Assembly (NCBI GenBank): GCA_019239775.1
Contig: JAFAZN010000363.1
Coordinates: 16,368-80,367, forward strand
From: Chloroflexota bacterium
GTDB lineage: Bacteria; Chloroflexota; UBA6077; CF-72
Direction of reading: 5' to 3'
Length of the DNA stretch: 64,000 nucleotides
Below the pieces are notes generated by a model. That model was not told the origin of the DNA. It did not search any database and saw only the letters and a program-made list of their open reading frames with translations. Below are positions 7,012 through 15,640 of the stretch, in pieces. Positions within the stretch are counted from its first letter, which is position 1, and every line of letters begins with the position of its first letter. The position numbers and the translations under genes are program-made.

Positions 7012-9434
7012 CTCATCTCAAACTCATCGGTGCAACCACAGCTGTGCTCATTTTCGTAGCTGGCTGCGGCCCTATCGCCGTGCCCGGCAGCTCCAGTGGG
7101 TCGCAGGCGCAGGCCATCAGCGTGCCGGCCGCGACGGCGCAGCATGGGGACATTCAGCAAACCCTGACCTATAGCGGTGACGTCCGCGCCAAGGACCAGA
7201 TCACCGTGTTGCCGAAGGCATCGGGTCGCGTACAACAGGTGCTCGTCGACATCGGCTCTTCCGTGCACGCGGGCGACGTGGTAGCGGAGCTGGAGCAAGA
7301 CTCGCCCGAAATCGCCGTCCTGCAGGCACGCGCCAATCTGGCCGCGGCGCAGGCAAAGTTGGCAACCATCCAGGCTGGCGCCAAGCCAGACGACGTGGCC
7401 GCCGCACAAGAGGCCGTGGCGCAACAGCAGGCGCGCCTCGACTCAATGTTGGCCGGTGGGCGCCAGGAAGACGTTGCCGCCGCCCAGGCCGCCGTGGCCG
7501 CGCAATCCGCCAAGCTGAACTTAATGCTCAGCGGTGGTCGCGCCGAAACGGTCGCGCAGGCTCAAGCGGCCGTCGACGCGGCACAGCAGAAGCTCGCGTT
7601 GCTTCAAAAAGGTGCGACTGACGATGTGCGCCAGGCAGCCGCCAGCGCGGTGAGTGCCGACATGGCCCAGGTCACCGCGACGGAAGCCTCGTATGCCGCG
7701 TTGGGCGGTACCTCAGCAGCAGACCTGGAGCAACTACAAGCCCAGGTTGATGCGCTCCAGGCCCAGGTGAACGCCGGGCAAACGGCGGTGAGCTCAGCCG
7801 ATGCGGCTCTCCAAAACCAGGTCGGCTCCAGTGCGGCTGACGTGCAGGCGGCGCAAACAGCGTACGACCAGGCCCAGGCGCAGCTCACGGCTGCTCAGGC
7901 GGCGTTGAACCAGGCTCAGAATCCGACGCAACTCTCAATCGCCCAGGCGCAAGCAGCCCTCACGGCTGCGCAAGCGCAGGAGGCCGGCGCCGAATCGAAC
8001 CAGACGGCGCTGGAGCAGAAGGCCGCGGGTTTGTGCGCGCCCTTGATCAGTCCAATCACCGGTCAGGCGTACCAGCAGCCGAACAGTACCGCGTGCGGTG
8101 TGGCCAAGAGTGCGGCTGATGAAGCGGTGCAGGCTGGCAATGCCGCAATCGACGCCGCCCAGGGCCAGCTCGACCAGCTTCGCCGCGGCGGTGCCCCGGC
8201 CACGCTGGCGGCAACCCAGGCGCAGGCCACCAGCGCTCAGGCACTGGTCAAAGCCACCAAGGCGCGGCTCGATGCGCTCACCAACGGTGGTGTGCAGGCA
8301 CAGCGTGCGCAGCTTCAGGCCGCGCACGATCAGGCCGTCAGCCAACTCACCCAGGCACAGGACAATTTGAGTGTCGCGCAGGCACGCGTGCAGGCCGCGC
8401 AAAACGGCACGCTCGATGCTCAGCGCAAAGCCGCGCAGGCACAGGTCGACGCCTCCCGTGAGAAGTTGAAGGCGGACCAGGCGCACCTGGACCAGATCTC
8501 AGCCGGCCCCCAGGACGAGGACGTGCAGGCGGCCCAGGACGCGGTCACCCAGGCGCAGCAACAGCTGGCGCTCGCAACACAACCTGCCACGACGCAGGAC
8601 ATCGAGGCGCAGCGCGCTCTCGTCAACCAGGCACAGGAGCAGCTGCAGAAGGCGCAGCAGCCCTACACCGACTACGACATCCAGCAGCAACAACACATGG
8701 TCGCGCAGGCTGAAGCGCAGCTGCGCGGCCGCCAGAATCCGTATACCGACCAGGACGTTCAAGCGGCGCAGGCCGGTGTCGATCAGGCGCAGGCTGCGCT
8801 CGAGCTTGCACAGCTGGGCGTGCGCGAGACGCAGGTCGTCGCACCAGTAGACGGCATCGTGTTCGATCGGCAGGTTTCGCCGGGCGCACTCGTTGGACCG
8901 ACCTCGCCGATCATCACCTTGATCCCACCAGCCCTCGAAGTCGCAATCAACGTCGACGAGGCGCAGCTGGGCAACGTGACGCAGGGGCAGCAGGTGTCGC
9001 TGCAGGTACCGGCCTATCCGGATCAGACCTTCAACGGCACCGTCACGGCGGTTGCCCCCGGCATCGATCAGAAAACGCGCACCGCAAGCGTGCGCATCCA
9101 ACCGCAAGACGATGCGGGTAAGCTGAAGCCGGGCATGCTGGCCCAGGTCAACATCATCACCGCGACGCGCAGTGATGTGCTGCTGGTGCCGCGTGAAGCA
9201 ATCGTCGGCACGCCCAGCACCAACGCACCGGCCACACTGGTCACGCTGGATGGTGGGCATGCCGCGCGAGTAACAGTTCAGCTCGGGCTGATTGGCGACC
9301 GAACGGTCCAGGTCAGCAGCGGTCTGAATGACGGCCAGGTGGTGGCCGTTGGCAATGCAAACGGGTTGAACACAGGTGACGCGGTCGTCCCGCAGCTGCG
9401 GCCGACGCTCGCCTCGACGGTGGGAGTCCAGTAA
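7008..9434 (+). CDS. HlyD/RND-type efflux adaptor lipoprotein with very long coiled-coil hairpin
   Basis: 808 aa, about twice the usual adaptor length. A lipoprotein signal peptide ends at lipobox Cys20 (FVAGC). Residues about 45-105 are the first half of the barrel-sandwich (lipoyl-like) domain (KASGRVQQVLVDIGSSVHAG). Residues 110-600 are Ala/Gln-rich alpha-helical coiled coil with near-repeats of about 35 residues; examples are the units around 120-205 (GGRQEDVAAAQAAVAAQ) and around 500-600 (NPYTDQDVQAAQAGVDQA). Residues 606-660 complete the lipoyl domain (VVAPVDGIVFDRQVSPGALV), followed by beta-barrel and membrane-proximal domains. The middle of the hairpin carries Cys343 and Cys363 in a Pro/Gly/Gln-rich turn, probably a disulfide-closed tip. 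It is presumably the adaptor for the pump encoded at 10324-11928. Confidence 0.88.
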   Translation: MTHLKLIGATTAVLIFVAGCGPIAVPGSSSGSQAQAISVPAATAQHGDIQQTLTYSGDVRAKDQITVLPKASGRVQQVLVDIGSSVHAGDVVAELEQDSPEIAVLQARANLAAAQAKLATIQAGAKPDDVAAAQEAVAQQQARLDSMLAGGRQEDVAAAQAAVAAQSAKLNLMLSGGRAETVAQAQAAVDAAQQKLALLQKGATDDVRQAAASAVSADMAQVTATEASYAALGGTSAADLEQLQAQVDALQAQVNAGQTAVSSADAALQNQVGSSAADVQAAQTAYDQAQAQLTAAQAALNQAQNPTQLSIAQAQAALTAAQAQEAGAESNQTALEQKAAGLCAPLISPITGQAYQQPNSTACGVAKSAADEAVQAGNAAIDAAQGQLDQLRRGGAPATLAATQAQATSAQALVKATKARLDALTNGGVQAQRAQLQAAHDQAVSQLTQAQDNLSVAQARVQAAQNGTLDAQRKAAQAQVDASREKLKADQAHLDQISAGPQDEDVQAAQDAVTQAQQQLALATQPATTQDIEAQRALVNQAQEQLQKAQQPYTDYDIQQQQHMVAQAEAQLRGRQNPYTDQDVQAAQAGVDQAQAALELAQLGVRETQVVAPVDGIVFDRQVSPGALVGPTSPIITLIPPALEVAINVDEAQLGNVTQGQQVSLQVPAYPDQTFNGTVTAVAPGIDQKTRTASVRIQPQDDAGKLKPGMLAQVNIITATRSDVLLVPREAIVGTPSTNAPATLVTLDGGHAARVTVQLGLIGDRTVQVSSGLNDGQVVAVGNANGLNTGDAVVPQLRPTLASTVGVQ

Positions 9435-10310
9435 ATGAGCGTGCAAGTACAGGGGCCGCAGCAGCGGCCCGTTGCTGAACCAAATCTTGACGGTCATGGC
9501 CGTCCGGCCAGCATCGAAACCGATGCGCCAGTCGCGCCGAGCCGTCCAACTGGACCAGGGCCCGCACCCGCGGCCGCGGCCGTCGAGGTGCCGCCGCCCA
9601 CGCCGCGGCGACGACCTGCGTTCCTCAGTCGGCGGGTACTGCTGCCTGTTCTGGCCCTCATCGTAATTGTCGTCGGCCTGTTCGGCTTCAACGCCTGGCG
9701 TGACAGCGCGCTCTACGTCTCGACTGACAATGCTCAACTCAGCGGCCAGCCAGTTCAGGTTGGCGCGATGAACGCTGGGAAGGTTGACGCGATCATGCCT
9801 GGCATTGGCGCGGCCGTGCACAAGGGCGATGTGATCGCTCAAGTGGCGCTGCCGTCCCAGGTCGGCGTCGGCCAGGGCGGTCAGCCCAAGATGGGCTTCC
9901 TTGGCGCAGGCGATACCCACGTCGACGTGACGGCGCCGGTCGACGGCATCGTCATCGCCGAGCCAGTGGCTGTCGGTGCGACGGTTGCCGCTGGGCAGCC
10001 GATCGTGTCGGTCGTCGATCCTTCAGCGCTCTATGTGAACGCGAATATCGAAGAGACCAACATCGCCCGCGTTCGGGTCGGCCAACCAGTCACGGTCCAT
10101 GTCGATGCCCTCGGAGCGGACATTCCCGGCAAAGTCGAAGCCGTGACCCCTGCGACGGCAGGCACGTTTTCGATCCTACCGAGCTCGAATACCTCGGGCA
10201 ACTTCACCAAGGTCACCCAGTTGGTCCCCGTACGTATCTCTGTGAACCTGGGGAATCAACCCATGCTCGTGGGCGCCAACGTGGAAGTGAAAATCCGTGT
10301 TGGTGACTAG
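9435..10310 (+). CDS. EmrA-like membrane-fusion (HlyD family) protein without coiled-coil hairpin
   Basis: 291 aa. A Pro-rich cytoplasmic N-terminus of about 60 residues precedes a single membrane segment (about 63-85). The EmrA-type signature LYVSTDNAQLSGQPVQVG and the lipoyl half-motif VTAPVDGIVIAEPVAVGA follow, then a beta-barrel domain (LYVNANIEETNIARV). Between the two lipoyl halves only a short Gly-rich linker is present where EmrA has its alpha-helical hairpin. It directly follows the giant adaptor and precedes the pump by 13 bases, so the operon supplies one adaptor with an extreme hairpin and one with none. Confidence 0.88.
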   Translation: MSVQVQGPQQRPVAEPNLDGHGRPASIETDAPVAPSRPTGPGPAPAAAAVEVPPPTPRRRPAFLSRRVLLPVLALIVIVVGLFGFNAWRDSALYVSTDNAQLSGQPVQVGAMNAGKVDAIMPGIGAAVHKGDVIAQVALPSQVGVGQGGQPKMGFLGAGDTHVDVTAPVDGIVIAEPVAVGATVAAGQPIVSVVDPSALYVNANIEETNIARVRVGQPVTVHVDALGADIPGKVEAVTPATAGTFSILPSSNTSGNFTKVTQLVPVRISVNLGNQPMLVGANVEVKIRVGD

Positions 10311-10323
10311 GACCTGAAGCCCG

Positions 10324-11928
10324 ATGGCTGCTGCCAATCCGCCGATGGGCGCGGTCGCCCTGCCAGCGCTGCCGCGCTTCGGACTGCTTCGCGGCCTCGA
10401 CTACCAGTGGCAGGTGCTCATCTGCGCCGTGGTCGGCACCTTCATGGTGATGCTCGACCAGACGGTGGTGAATATCGCGCTGCCCAAGATCACGACCGTC
10501 TTTGGCGTCGGTGTGCACGAGACGCAGCTGGTCGTCACCAGCTACATGCTGGCGCTGGCAGTGATCATGCCTGCGACCGGGTACCTGAGCGACACCTTCG
10601 GCACCAAGCGGCTGTACTTGATCACGATGGCCCTGTTCACAGGCGGAAGCCTGCTGTGCGGGCTGGCCTGGAACAACACCAGTCTGGTCGCGTTTCGCGT
10701 GATTCAGGGCCTGGGTGGCGGCATGATGTCGCCGCTGGGCATGACCATGCTGTTCCAGGTGGTCCCACCGCAGCGGCGGAACACGTTCATGGGCTTCTTT
10801 GGCCTACCGCTGATGCTCGCTCCGGTGCTTGGCCCAACATTGGGTGGCTACCTGGTCGAGTACATCGACTGGCGCGTGATCTTCACCTTGAACGTACCGG
10901 TGGGCGTGCTGGGCCTGTTCCTCGGCCTCACGCTGCTGCGCGAGACTGAGCATGTTCCCGGACTGAAGTTCGACCTTCGCGGGTTCATGCTCTCGGCGGT
11001 TGGCTTCAGCGCGCTCCTACTCGGGTTCACCGATGCTGCGACTGATGGATGGACCGCTCCTGGCATCCTGGTGCGCTTCGGCATCGGCATCGTGGCGCTG
11101 GGCCTATGGGTCTGGGTTGAACTCACCGATGAGCACCCGCTGCTCGAGCTGCGGCTGTTCAAGATTCCGATCTTCACGTTCTCTGCCCTTGTGACGTTCG
11201 TGCTGACGGTGGGCATGTTCGGAGCCATGCTCGTGCTGCCGCTGTTCCTGCAGAATCTGCGCGGGCTTGGCGCGGCTGAGTCAGGCCTGATCCTGGTAAG
11301 TCAGGTGCTGCCGATGACCGTGGCGATGCCGCTGGTTGGGCGTCTGGTGGACAAGGTTGGCGCGCGCGCCGTGATTTTGACCGGCTTGCCGCTGCTCGCG
11401 ATCACCACGTGGCAGTTTGGGCTGTTGGACATGAACACGTCAGACATGACGATTCGTCTGTGGCTCGCCGCGCGTGGCTGCGCGATGGGGCTCGTGATGA
11501 TGCCGTCGATGACGGCGGGGCTGAATGCGGTGCCGCTGCCGTTGATGAGTCGAGCATCGTCGATGAGCAACGTGATGCGGCAGGTCTTTGGCGCCTTCGG
11601 CACCGCGATCATCGTGACGGTGCTGCAGGTGCGCCAGACGTTCCACTCGGCGATCCTGGCGCAGACGGTCACCCCAGACAACCTGCCGCTGCAACAACTG
11701 ATGAACTCAGCGCAGCAGTGGGGCGTGGCTCAGGGCCTCGATTCGGCCCAGTCCTCGGCAATGGGCGTGATGATGGCAGCGAAACAGGTGGCCCTGAGCG
11801 CCGCCGTCATGGGCTTCGACGACGTCTTCCGCCTGACCGCGGTCATCACCCTGCTGGCCGTGATCCCGGCTGTCTTCATGAAGACGACCCGCACCCCAAG
11901 CCGAGGCCCAACCATCATCGCCGACTGA
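10324..11928 (+). CDS. DHA2 (EmrB/QacA) family MFS multidrug transporter, 14 TM
   Basis: 534 aa proton-driven drug exporter. MLDQTVVNIALPKI in TM1, the loop motif GYLSDTFGTKRLYL (motif A) and LGPTLGGYLVEYIDWR (motif C) mark the 14-TM DHA2 family to which EmrB belongs. It is the energised inner component of the efflux system, encoded downstream of marR and two adaptors. The stop codon lies only 3 nt from the 3' end of the oppositely oriented tRNA-Arg gene. Confidence 0.93.
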   Translation: MAAANPPMGAVALPALPRFGLLRGLDYQWQVLICAVVGTFMVMLDQTVVNIALPKITTVFGVGVHETQLVVTSYMLALAVIMPATGYLSDTFGTKRLYLITMALFTGGSLLCGLAWNNTSLVAFRVIQGLGGGMMSPLGMTMLFQVVPPQRRNTFMGFFGLPLMLAPVLGPTLGGYLVEYIDWRVIFTLNVPVGVLGLFLGLTLLRETEHVPGLKFDLRGFMLSAVGFSALLLGFTDAATDGWTAPGILVRFGIGIVALGLWVWVELTDEHPLLELRLFKIPIFTFSALVTFVLTVGMFGAMLVLPLFLQNLRGLGAAESGLILVSQVLPMTVAMPLVGRLVDKVGARAVILTGLPLLAITTWQFGLLDMNTSDMTIRLWLAARGCAMGLVMMPSMTAGLNAVPLPLMSRASSMSNVMRQVFGAFGTAIIVTVLQVRQTFHSAILAQTVTPDNLPLQQLMNSAQQWGVAQGLDSAQSSAMGVMMAAKQVALSAAVMGFDDVFRLTAVITLLAVIPAVFMKTTRTPSRGPTIIAD

Positions 11929-11931
11929 AGG

Positions 11932-12004
11932 CGACCCCCGTGGGATTCGAACCCGCAACCTCTACCTCCGGAGGGTAGCGCTCTGTCCGTTGAGCTAGAG
12001 GGTC
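11932..12004 (-). tRNA. tRNA-Arg (anticodon CCG)
   Basis: 73-nt cloverleaf on the minus strand: acceptor GACCCTC / GGGGGTC with a G-U pair, D stem GCTC/GAGC, anticodon stem CTACC/GGTAG with loop CTCCGGA (anticodon CCG), T loop TTCGAAT, discriminator G. The T stem has one C-A mismatch. CCA is not encoded (CCT follows). It decodes CGG arginine codons. Confidence 0.93.
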
Positions 12005-12018
12005 GTGCGGGTGAGATT

Positions 12019-12606
12019 CTAGCGCGTGCTACGGGCGACGTGGAGCACGCGCTGGAGGACCGTCACCGTCGTGAGCAGGGTCAGCAAGACCAGGGCTAGC
12101 TCAAGGGCTAGCGGCGCTGCGGCGGCCAGGAGCAGGCCGAGGCCAAGAGTGATGATGCGCTCGGGGCGTTGGAACCAGCCTACGTCTTTGGCCTCCAGGC
12201 CGACGCCTTCGGCGCGGGCTCGGGAATACGAAACCATCAGCGAACCGACCAGGGCCAGGTACGCGAGGATCACGCCTACCTGGTTCGAAGTCCAGAGGTA
12301 ATACCAGAGCACTCCCAGGAAGACCGCCGCTTCGGCGTAGCGGTCGCACACAGAGTCCAGGAAGGCACCGAAGTTGCTCACGCGGTTTGTCGCGCGGGCA
12401 AGAGCGCCGTCGAGCGTATCGGTAGCGCTGAACGCAAACAGGCATAGGCCCGCCGCCAGGAACCAGCCCTGCGCCGCCAGCAGCCCAACGGACGCTGTGA
12501 GCAACGAGCCGACGACCGTCAGCGCGTTTGGTGTGAGACCGAGCCGGCCGAGAAACAGCGCCGGCCCAACAGCCAGCGTCCGAAAACGAACTTTGAGTTG
12601 TCGCAA
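12019..12606 (-). CDS. CDP-alcohol phosphatidyltransferase, probable phosphatidylinositol-phosphate synthase
   Basis: 195 aa with about six membrane segments. The full CDP-alcohol phosphotransferase signature is present: Asp63, Asp66, Gly67, Ala70, Arg71, Gly80, Asp84, Asp88 (start DTLDGALAR). The family transfers a phosphatidyl group from CDP-diacylglycerol to an alcohol. The gene is the last of a four-gene operon with a PimA-like mannosyltransferase and two acyltransferases, the partners of the mycobacterial PIP synthase. That context makes inositol phosphate the likely acceptor, but glycerol-3-phosphate cannot be excluded from the sequence alone. Confidence 0.8.
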   Translation of the reverse strand: MRQLKVRFRTLAVGPALFLGRLGLTPNALTVVGSLLTASVGLLAAQGWFLAAGLCLFAFSATDTLDGALARATNRVSNFGAFLDSVCDRYAEAAVFLGVLWYYLWTSNQVGVILAYLALVGSLMVSYSRARAEGVGLEAKDVGWFQRPERIITLGLGLLLAAAAPLALELALVLLTLLTTVTVLQRVLHVARSTR

Positions 12607-12619
12607 ACGTTCTTGTCAG

Positions 12620-13819
12620 TTAGACGCGCAGGAGGCCGGCCATGCGTCTCACGCGCGCGAAACGCACCCGCTGCGGCTCTGGCTCTTCCTCTCGGCGGGC
12701 AAGGACCTCCTGGTAATAGGAGAAGACCTGGGCAGCAACACGCGGCCAGTCGAAGCGCTGCGCCTTCTGCTGGCCTGCGCGCCGCATGCTGGCCCGCAGC
12801 TCGGTATTCGCCAGTAGACGTACCAGCGCATCCGCAATCGCCTCAGGCTTCTGGCGCTCCACCAGGAGGCCTTCAACTCCATTGGTCACCACGTCGCGAT
12901 ACCCCGGAATGTCTGAGGCCACAATCGGCGCGCCTGCCGCCATCGCCTCCAACAGCACGATGCCAAACGACTCTTGGCCGGTATTTGGAGCACAGAAGAC
13001 CGAGCACGCCTGGTAGTAGCGAGGCAGGTCCTCCGTCGCGACGTAGCCAGCAAACACGACGTCCTCGTCCGACCAACCCTGGCGCAGAGCGAAGCGTTTG
13101 TAACCCTCCAGCGGACGACCCCGGCCGACCACCACGAGGCGCGCATCAGGAACACGCTGCAAGACCGACGGCCAGGCGCGCAGGAGGTAGCGCAGTCCCT
13201 TGCGTTTTTCCAAACGACCGACGAACAGGACCGTCGGGCGCGAATCACCGAGCTCACCAAGAGGACTGAGAGGGGTGTTGAAGCGTGGAAAGTCGATCCC
13301 GTTAGGGATGATCTTGTAGTCGGCCGGAAAGTACTCGCCGACAAAGTCATGAGCCGCGGTCGAAACCGCGATGTGGCCGTGCAGCTTGCGGAAGAACGGC
13401 CTCAGGATCGGTTTGCCGTAGAAGTACGTGAGCGGCGTGTTGCGATACGCGTGAAACGTGCCGATGTTCGTGGTGTTCGAATGCCGCAGAACCGTGAGCG
13501 GCAACGCCGGCATCATCGGCTCGTGCAGATGCACCAGGTCGAACTGTTCCTCCGCCAAAAGCCGCTTGGCCTGGAGATACGACCGCAATGAGAGCGTGAT
13601 GCGCGCAACCGAGCCGTTGGCTGGAATCGACACCACGCGGCCGATCCGATGCACGGGCGCATCGACTGAGGCCACTGGCTCAGTTTCGTCGTCTGACGAC
13701 GGCGCAACGATGTGCACCTCGTTGCCCCGAGCCAGGAACTGCTCCGCGAGGTGGGAAACGTGCTCAGTGACGCCGCCGGGGTACGCGAAATCGTATGGGG
13801 AGACGAGCGCGAGTTTCAT
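12620..13819 (-). CDS. Glycosyltransferase family 4, PimA-like phosphatidylinositol mannosyltransferase
   Basis: 399 aa GT-B enzyme. The N-terminal VSPYDFAYPGGVTEHV, FDLVHLHEPMMPALPL and FHAYRNTPLTYFYGKPIL match the PimA subgroup. The nucleotide-sugar site is visible as VLFVGRLEKRKGLRYLL and GQESFGIVLLEAMAAG (EX7E motif). PimA transfers mannose from GDP-mannose to phosphatidylinositol at the cytoplasmic membrane face. It lies 13 nt upstream of the CDP-alcohol transferase and 15 nt after the acyltransferase, in an arrangement that recalls the actinobacterial PIM cluster. Confidence 0.85.
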   Translation of the reverse strand: MKLALVSPYDFAYPGGVTEHVSHLAEQFLARGNEVHIVAPSSDDETEPVASVDAPVHRIGRVVSIPANGSVARITLSLRSYLQAKRLLAEEQFDLVHLHEPMMPALPLTVLRHSNTTNIGTFHAYRNTPLTYFYGKPILRPFFRKLHGHIAVSTAAHDFVGEYFPADYKIIPNGIDFPRFNTPLSPLGELGDSRPTVLFVGRLEKRKGLRYLLRAWPSVLQRVPDARLVVVGRGRPLEGYKRFALRQGWSDEDVVFAGYVATEDLPRYYQACSVFCAPNTGQESFGIVLLEAMAAGAPIVASDIPGYRDVVTNGVEGLLVERQKPEAIADALVRLLANTELRASMRRAGQQKAQRFDWPRVAAQVFSYYQEVLARREEEPEPQRVRFARVRRMAGLLRV

Positions 13820-13834
13820 AGTCGTCTCACCCGG

Positions 13835-14761
13835 CTACGCTTCGGGCCAGCGCCGCTGGAAGACGGTCCATTGTTCTGGATGCTTGGCGACATAGTACTG
13901 CAGGCGTCCGGCCACAGCCTGAGTTAGACGCAGCACATCCGTCTTGGTGTCGCCGCTGCGTTCGATCTCCGGAAGCGGTTCGAACCACGCGTCGAACCGA
14001 CCTCCCTCCTTGCGGGCAGCCACCGCCGTGAGGATCGGCGCGCCGGTGCGCGACGAGAGCCAGCCAGCACCATCTGGAAAGCGTGTGGGTGCGTCGAAAA
14101 ACTGAATGATCGGGCCAGTGCCGCTCACTTCCCGATCGGTTACCAGGCCGACCAGCTCGTTGCGCCGCAGCGCTAACAGCAGCTCGCGTACTGCTGACGA
14201 GCCCGCGGGCAGTAAGCGCGTGCCGTGCACCTGGCGCTGCCGCGAAAAGAAGTCGAACACCTCGATTGGCTCGAACGGCTCGATGACGCCGGTGACCGGA
14301 TAGCCGAGCGCGGGCAGGACCTGGGCGACCAGGGCAACACTGCCGATGTGGGCGCCTGCGCAGATCACGCCGCGGCCGCCAGCGAGAGCCCGATCGAGGT
14401 GCTCGAGACCGTCAATGTCGACCAGGTCCAGCAGCTGCTGCCGCGTGAAGTGCGGAAGCGCGAGCGTGTCCCAGTAGTTCAGTGCGCCATGAAAGAACAC
14501 ACGCGCCACCTCACGGGTGGTGGGGTCGCGGCCCGTGACATGGCAGAGGTTGTCGCGCACAGCGGCACGAGCATCTGGACGGCTTGTATACCAGAGCGCG
14601 CCGACCAGCCGGCAGATGGGCTCGGCAAACCGGTCGCGCCCCAGCACGCTCGTAGCGGCGTCCGCCGCGCGTAGGCCGGCAAGGTACAGGCGAACGACTA
14701 GGGGAATGCGTCGGCGTTCAGGCCGCGCTCTTGCGGCCACATGTGTCGGAACATGAACCAT
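13835..14761 (-). CDS. LpxL/PatA-family lysophospholipid acyltransferase homologue lacking the catalytic acid
   Basis: 308 aa. It resembles its upstream neighbour (14698-15579) and the LpxL/HtrB/PatA acyltransferases over the whole length (for example GVICAGAHIGSVALVAQ and VTDREVSGTGPIIQFFD). The catalytic HX4D/E box reads His138-I-G-S-V-Ala143, so the acid that activates the histidine is replaced by alanine. It may be an inactive partner, or may use another residue. The only ATG (14761) gives a 64-nt overlap with the upstream gene; a shorter form is possible. Confidence 0.75.
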   Translation of the reverse strand: MVHVPTHVAARARPERRRIPLVVRLYLAGLRAADAATSVLGRDRFAEPICRLVGALWYTSRPDARAAVRDNLCHVTGRDPTTREVARVFFHGALNYWDTLALPHFTRQQLLDLVDIDGLEHLDRALAGGRGVICAGAHIGSVALVAQVLPALGYPVTGVIEPFEPIEVFDFFSRQRQVHGTRLLPAGSSAVRELLLALRRNELVGLVTDREVSGTGPIIQFFDAPTRFPDGAGWLSSRTGAPILTAVAARKEGGRFDAWFEPLPEIERSGDTKTDVLRLTQAVAGRLQYYVAKHPEQWTVFQRRWPEA

Positions 14762-15579
14762 TGGTCGGGGTACCGACGAATAATGCCCTCCAACCAGCTC
14801 ATGATGCCTTGCATCATCACCGACACGTCGTCGCCGCGCTCGCCAACGATCGGCGGCCCGATGTGCGCGACGTAGCCGTTTCCTCGGGGATCACGCACGA
14901 GCGCGGCCGGCACGACGGGGGAACCGGTGCGCAAAGCCAGCGTGGCGGCGCCGCCGGGGACCCGTGTACCGCGACCGAAAAACGTGACCGGGACGCCGTC
15001 TGCCTCCATCGGGCGATCCACCAGGACAGCAAGGCCCTCCTGCTTGCGCAGTGCGGCGAGCATTTCACGCGGCCCGTTTTCGATGGGTATGGCTTTGACG
15101 CCAGCGGCGATGCGCGTGCGCTGGACGCGCTCGTTCCACCGCTCGGGCTTGAGCGTTTCGACTAGCGCGCTTACCGGCCGACCGCGCGCGGCGAAGGCGG
15201 CGCCGGCCATATCCCAGTTGCCGATGTGGCCGGTCGCGAACACCACGCCTTTGCCAACGCGGTAGGCCGCATCCACGTGCTCCCATCCCTCGACGCGGAC
15301 GTTGTGCACAAACTCCGAGGTATCGAGATGGGGCAGTCGCACCAGGTCGATCATGTAGCGCGCGTAATTGGCGAACGCCGCGCGCGTGAGACGCGCAGCC
15401 TCACGCGGATCGGCCTGTGGCCCAAGCACCTGATGCATGTTGTCGGTGGCGCGACGCAGGTAACCGCGTGCAAACAGCGCCAGCGCGATCGGCGTGCACC
15501 AACCGACCAGCCGATAGGCAATACTCACCGGGACAAAACGCATCAGGACGGTCCCCATCACGTGGACCCAGTAGATCAT
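14698..15579 (-). CDS. PatA-like phosphatidylinositol mannoside acyltransferase
   Basis: 293 aa, LpxL/HtrB/PatA family, with a membrane-associated N-terminal segment. The catalytic box is intact: His118 to Asp123 in ATGHIGNWDMAG. Substrate-loop motifs RPMEADGVPVTFFGRG and PGGAATLALRTGSPVVP are present. It is the first gene of the four-gene lipid operon and is transcribed divergently from prfB across about 60 bp. PatA in mycobacteria acylates the mannose of PIM; that role here is inferred from the PimA-like and PIP-synthase-like neighbours. Confidence 0.82.
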   Translation of the reverse strand: MIYWVHVMGTVLMRFVPVSIAYRLVGWCTPIALALFARGYLRRATDNMHQVLGPQADPREAARLTRAAFANYARYMIDLVRLPHLDTSEFVHNVRVEGWEHVDAAYRVGKGVVFATGHIGNWDMAGAAFAARGRPVSALVETLKPERWNERVQRTRIAAGVKAIPIENGPREMLAALRKQEGLAVLVDRPMEADGVPVTFFGRGTRVPGGAATLALRTGSPVVPAALVRDPRGNGYVAHIGPPIVGERGDDVSVMMQGIMSWLEGIIRRYPDQWFMFRHMWPQERGLNADAFP

Positions 15580-15611
15580 TCGTGGCGCACGTTATTCGGT
15601 TACACCGCCGT

Positions 15612-15623
15612 GCGACAAGTCGC
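15612..15623. promoter_or_regulatory. Short perfect palindrome in the divergent prfB / lipid-operon promoter region
   Basis: GCGAC-AA-GTCGC is a 12-nt inverted repeat in the 61-bp gap between the divergently transcribed acyltransferase and prfB. Its position suggests a regulator site or part of a promoter; no specific regulator is recognised. Confidence 0.3.
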
Positions 15624-15640
15624 TTTGTTACACTTGGCGC

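Noticed and set aside
8499..9920. 473-codon minus-strand frame opposite the adaptor genes
   Set aside because: Antisense shadow of the coiled-coil repeat region; no motif or ribosome binding site.
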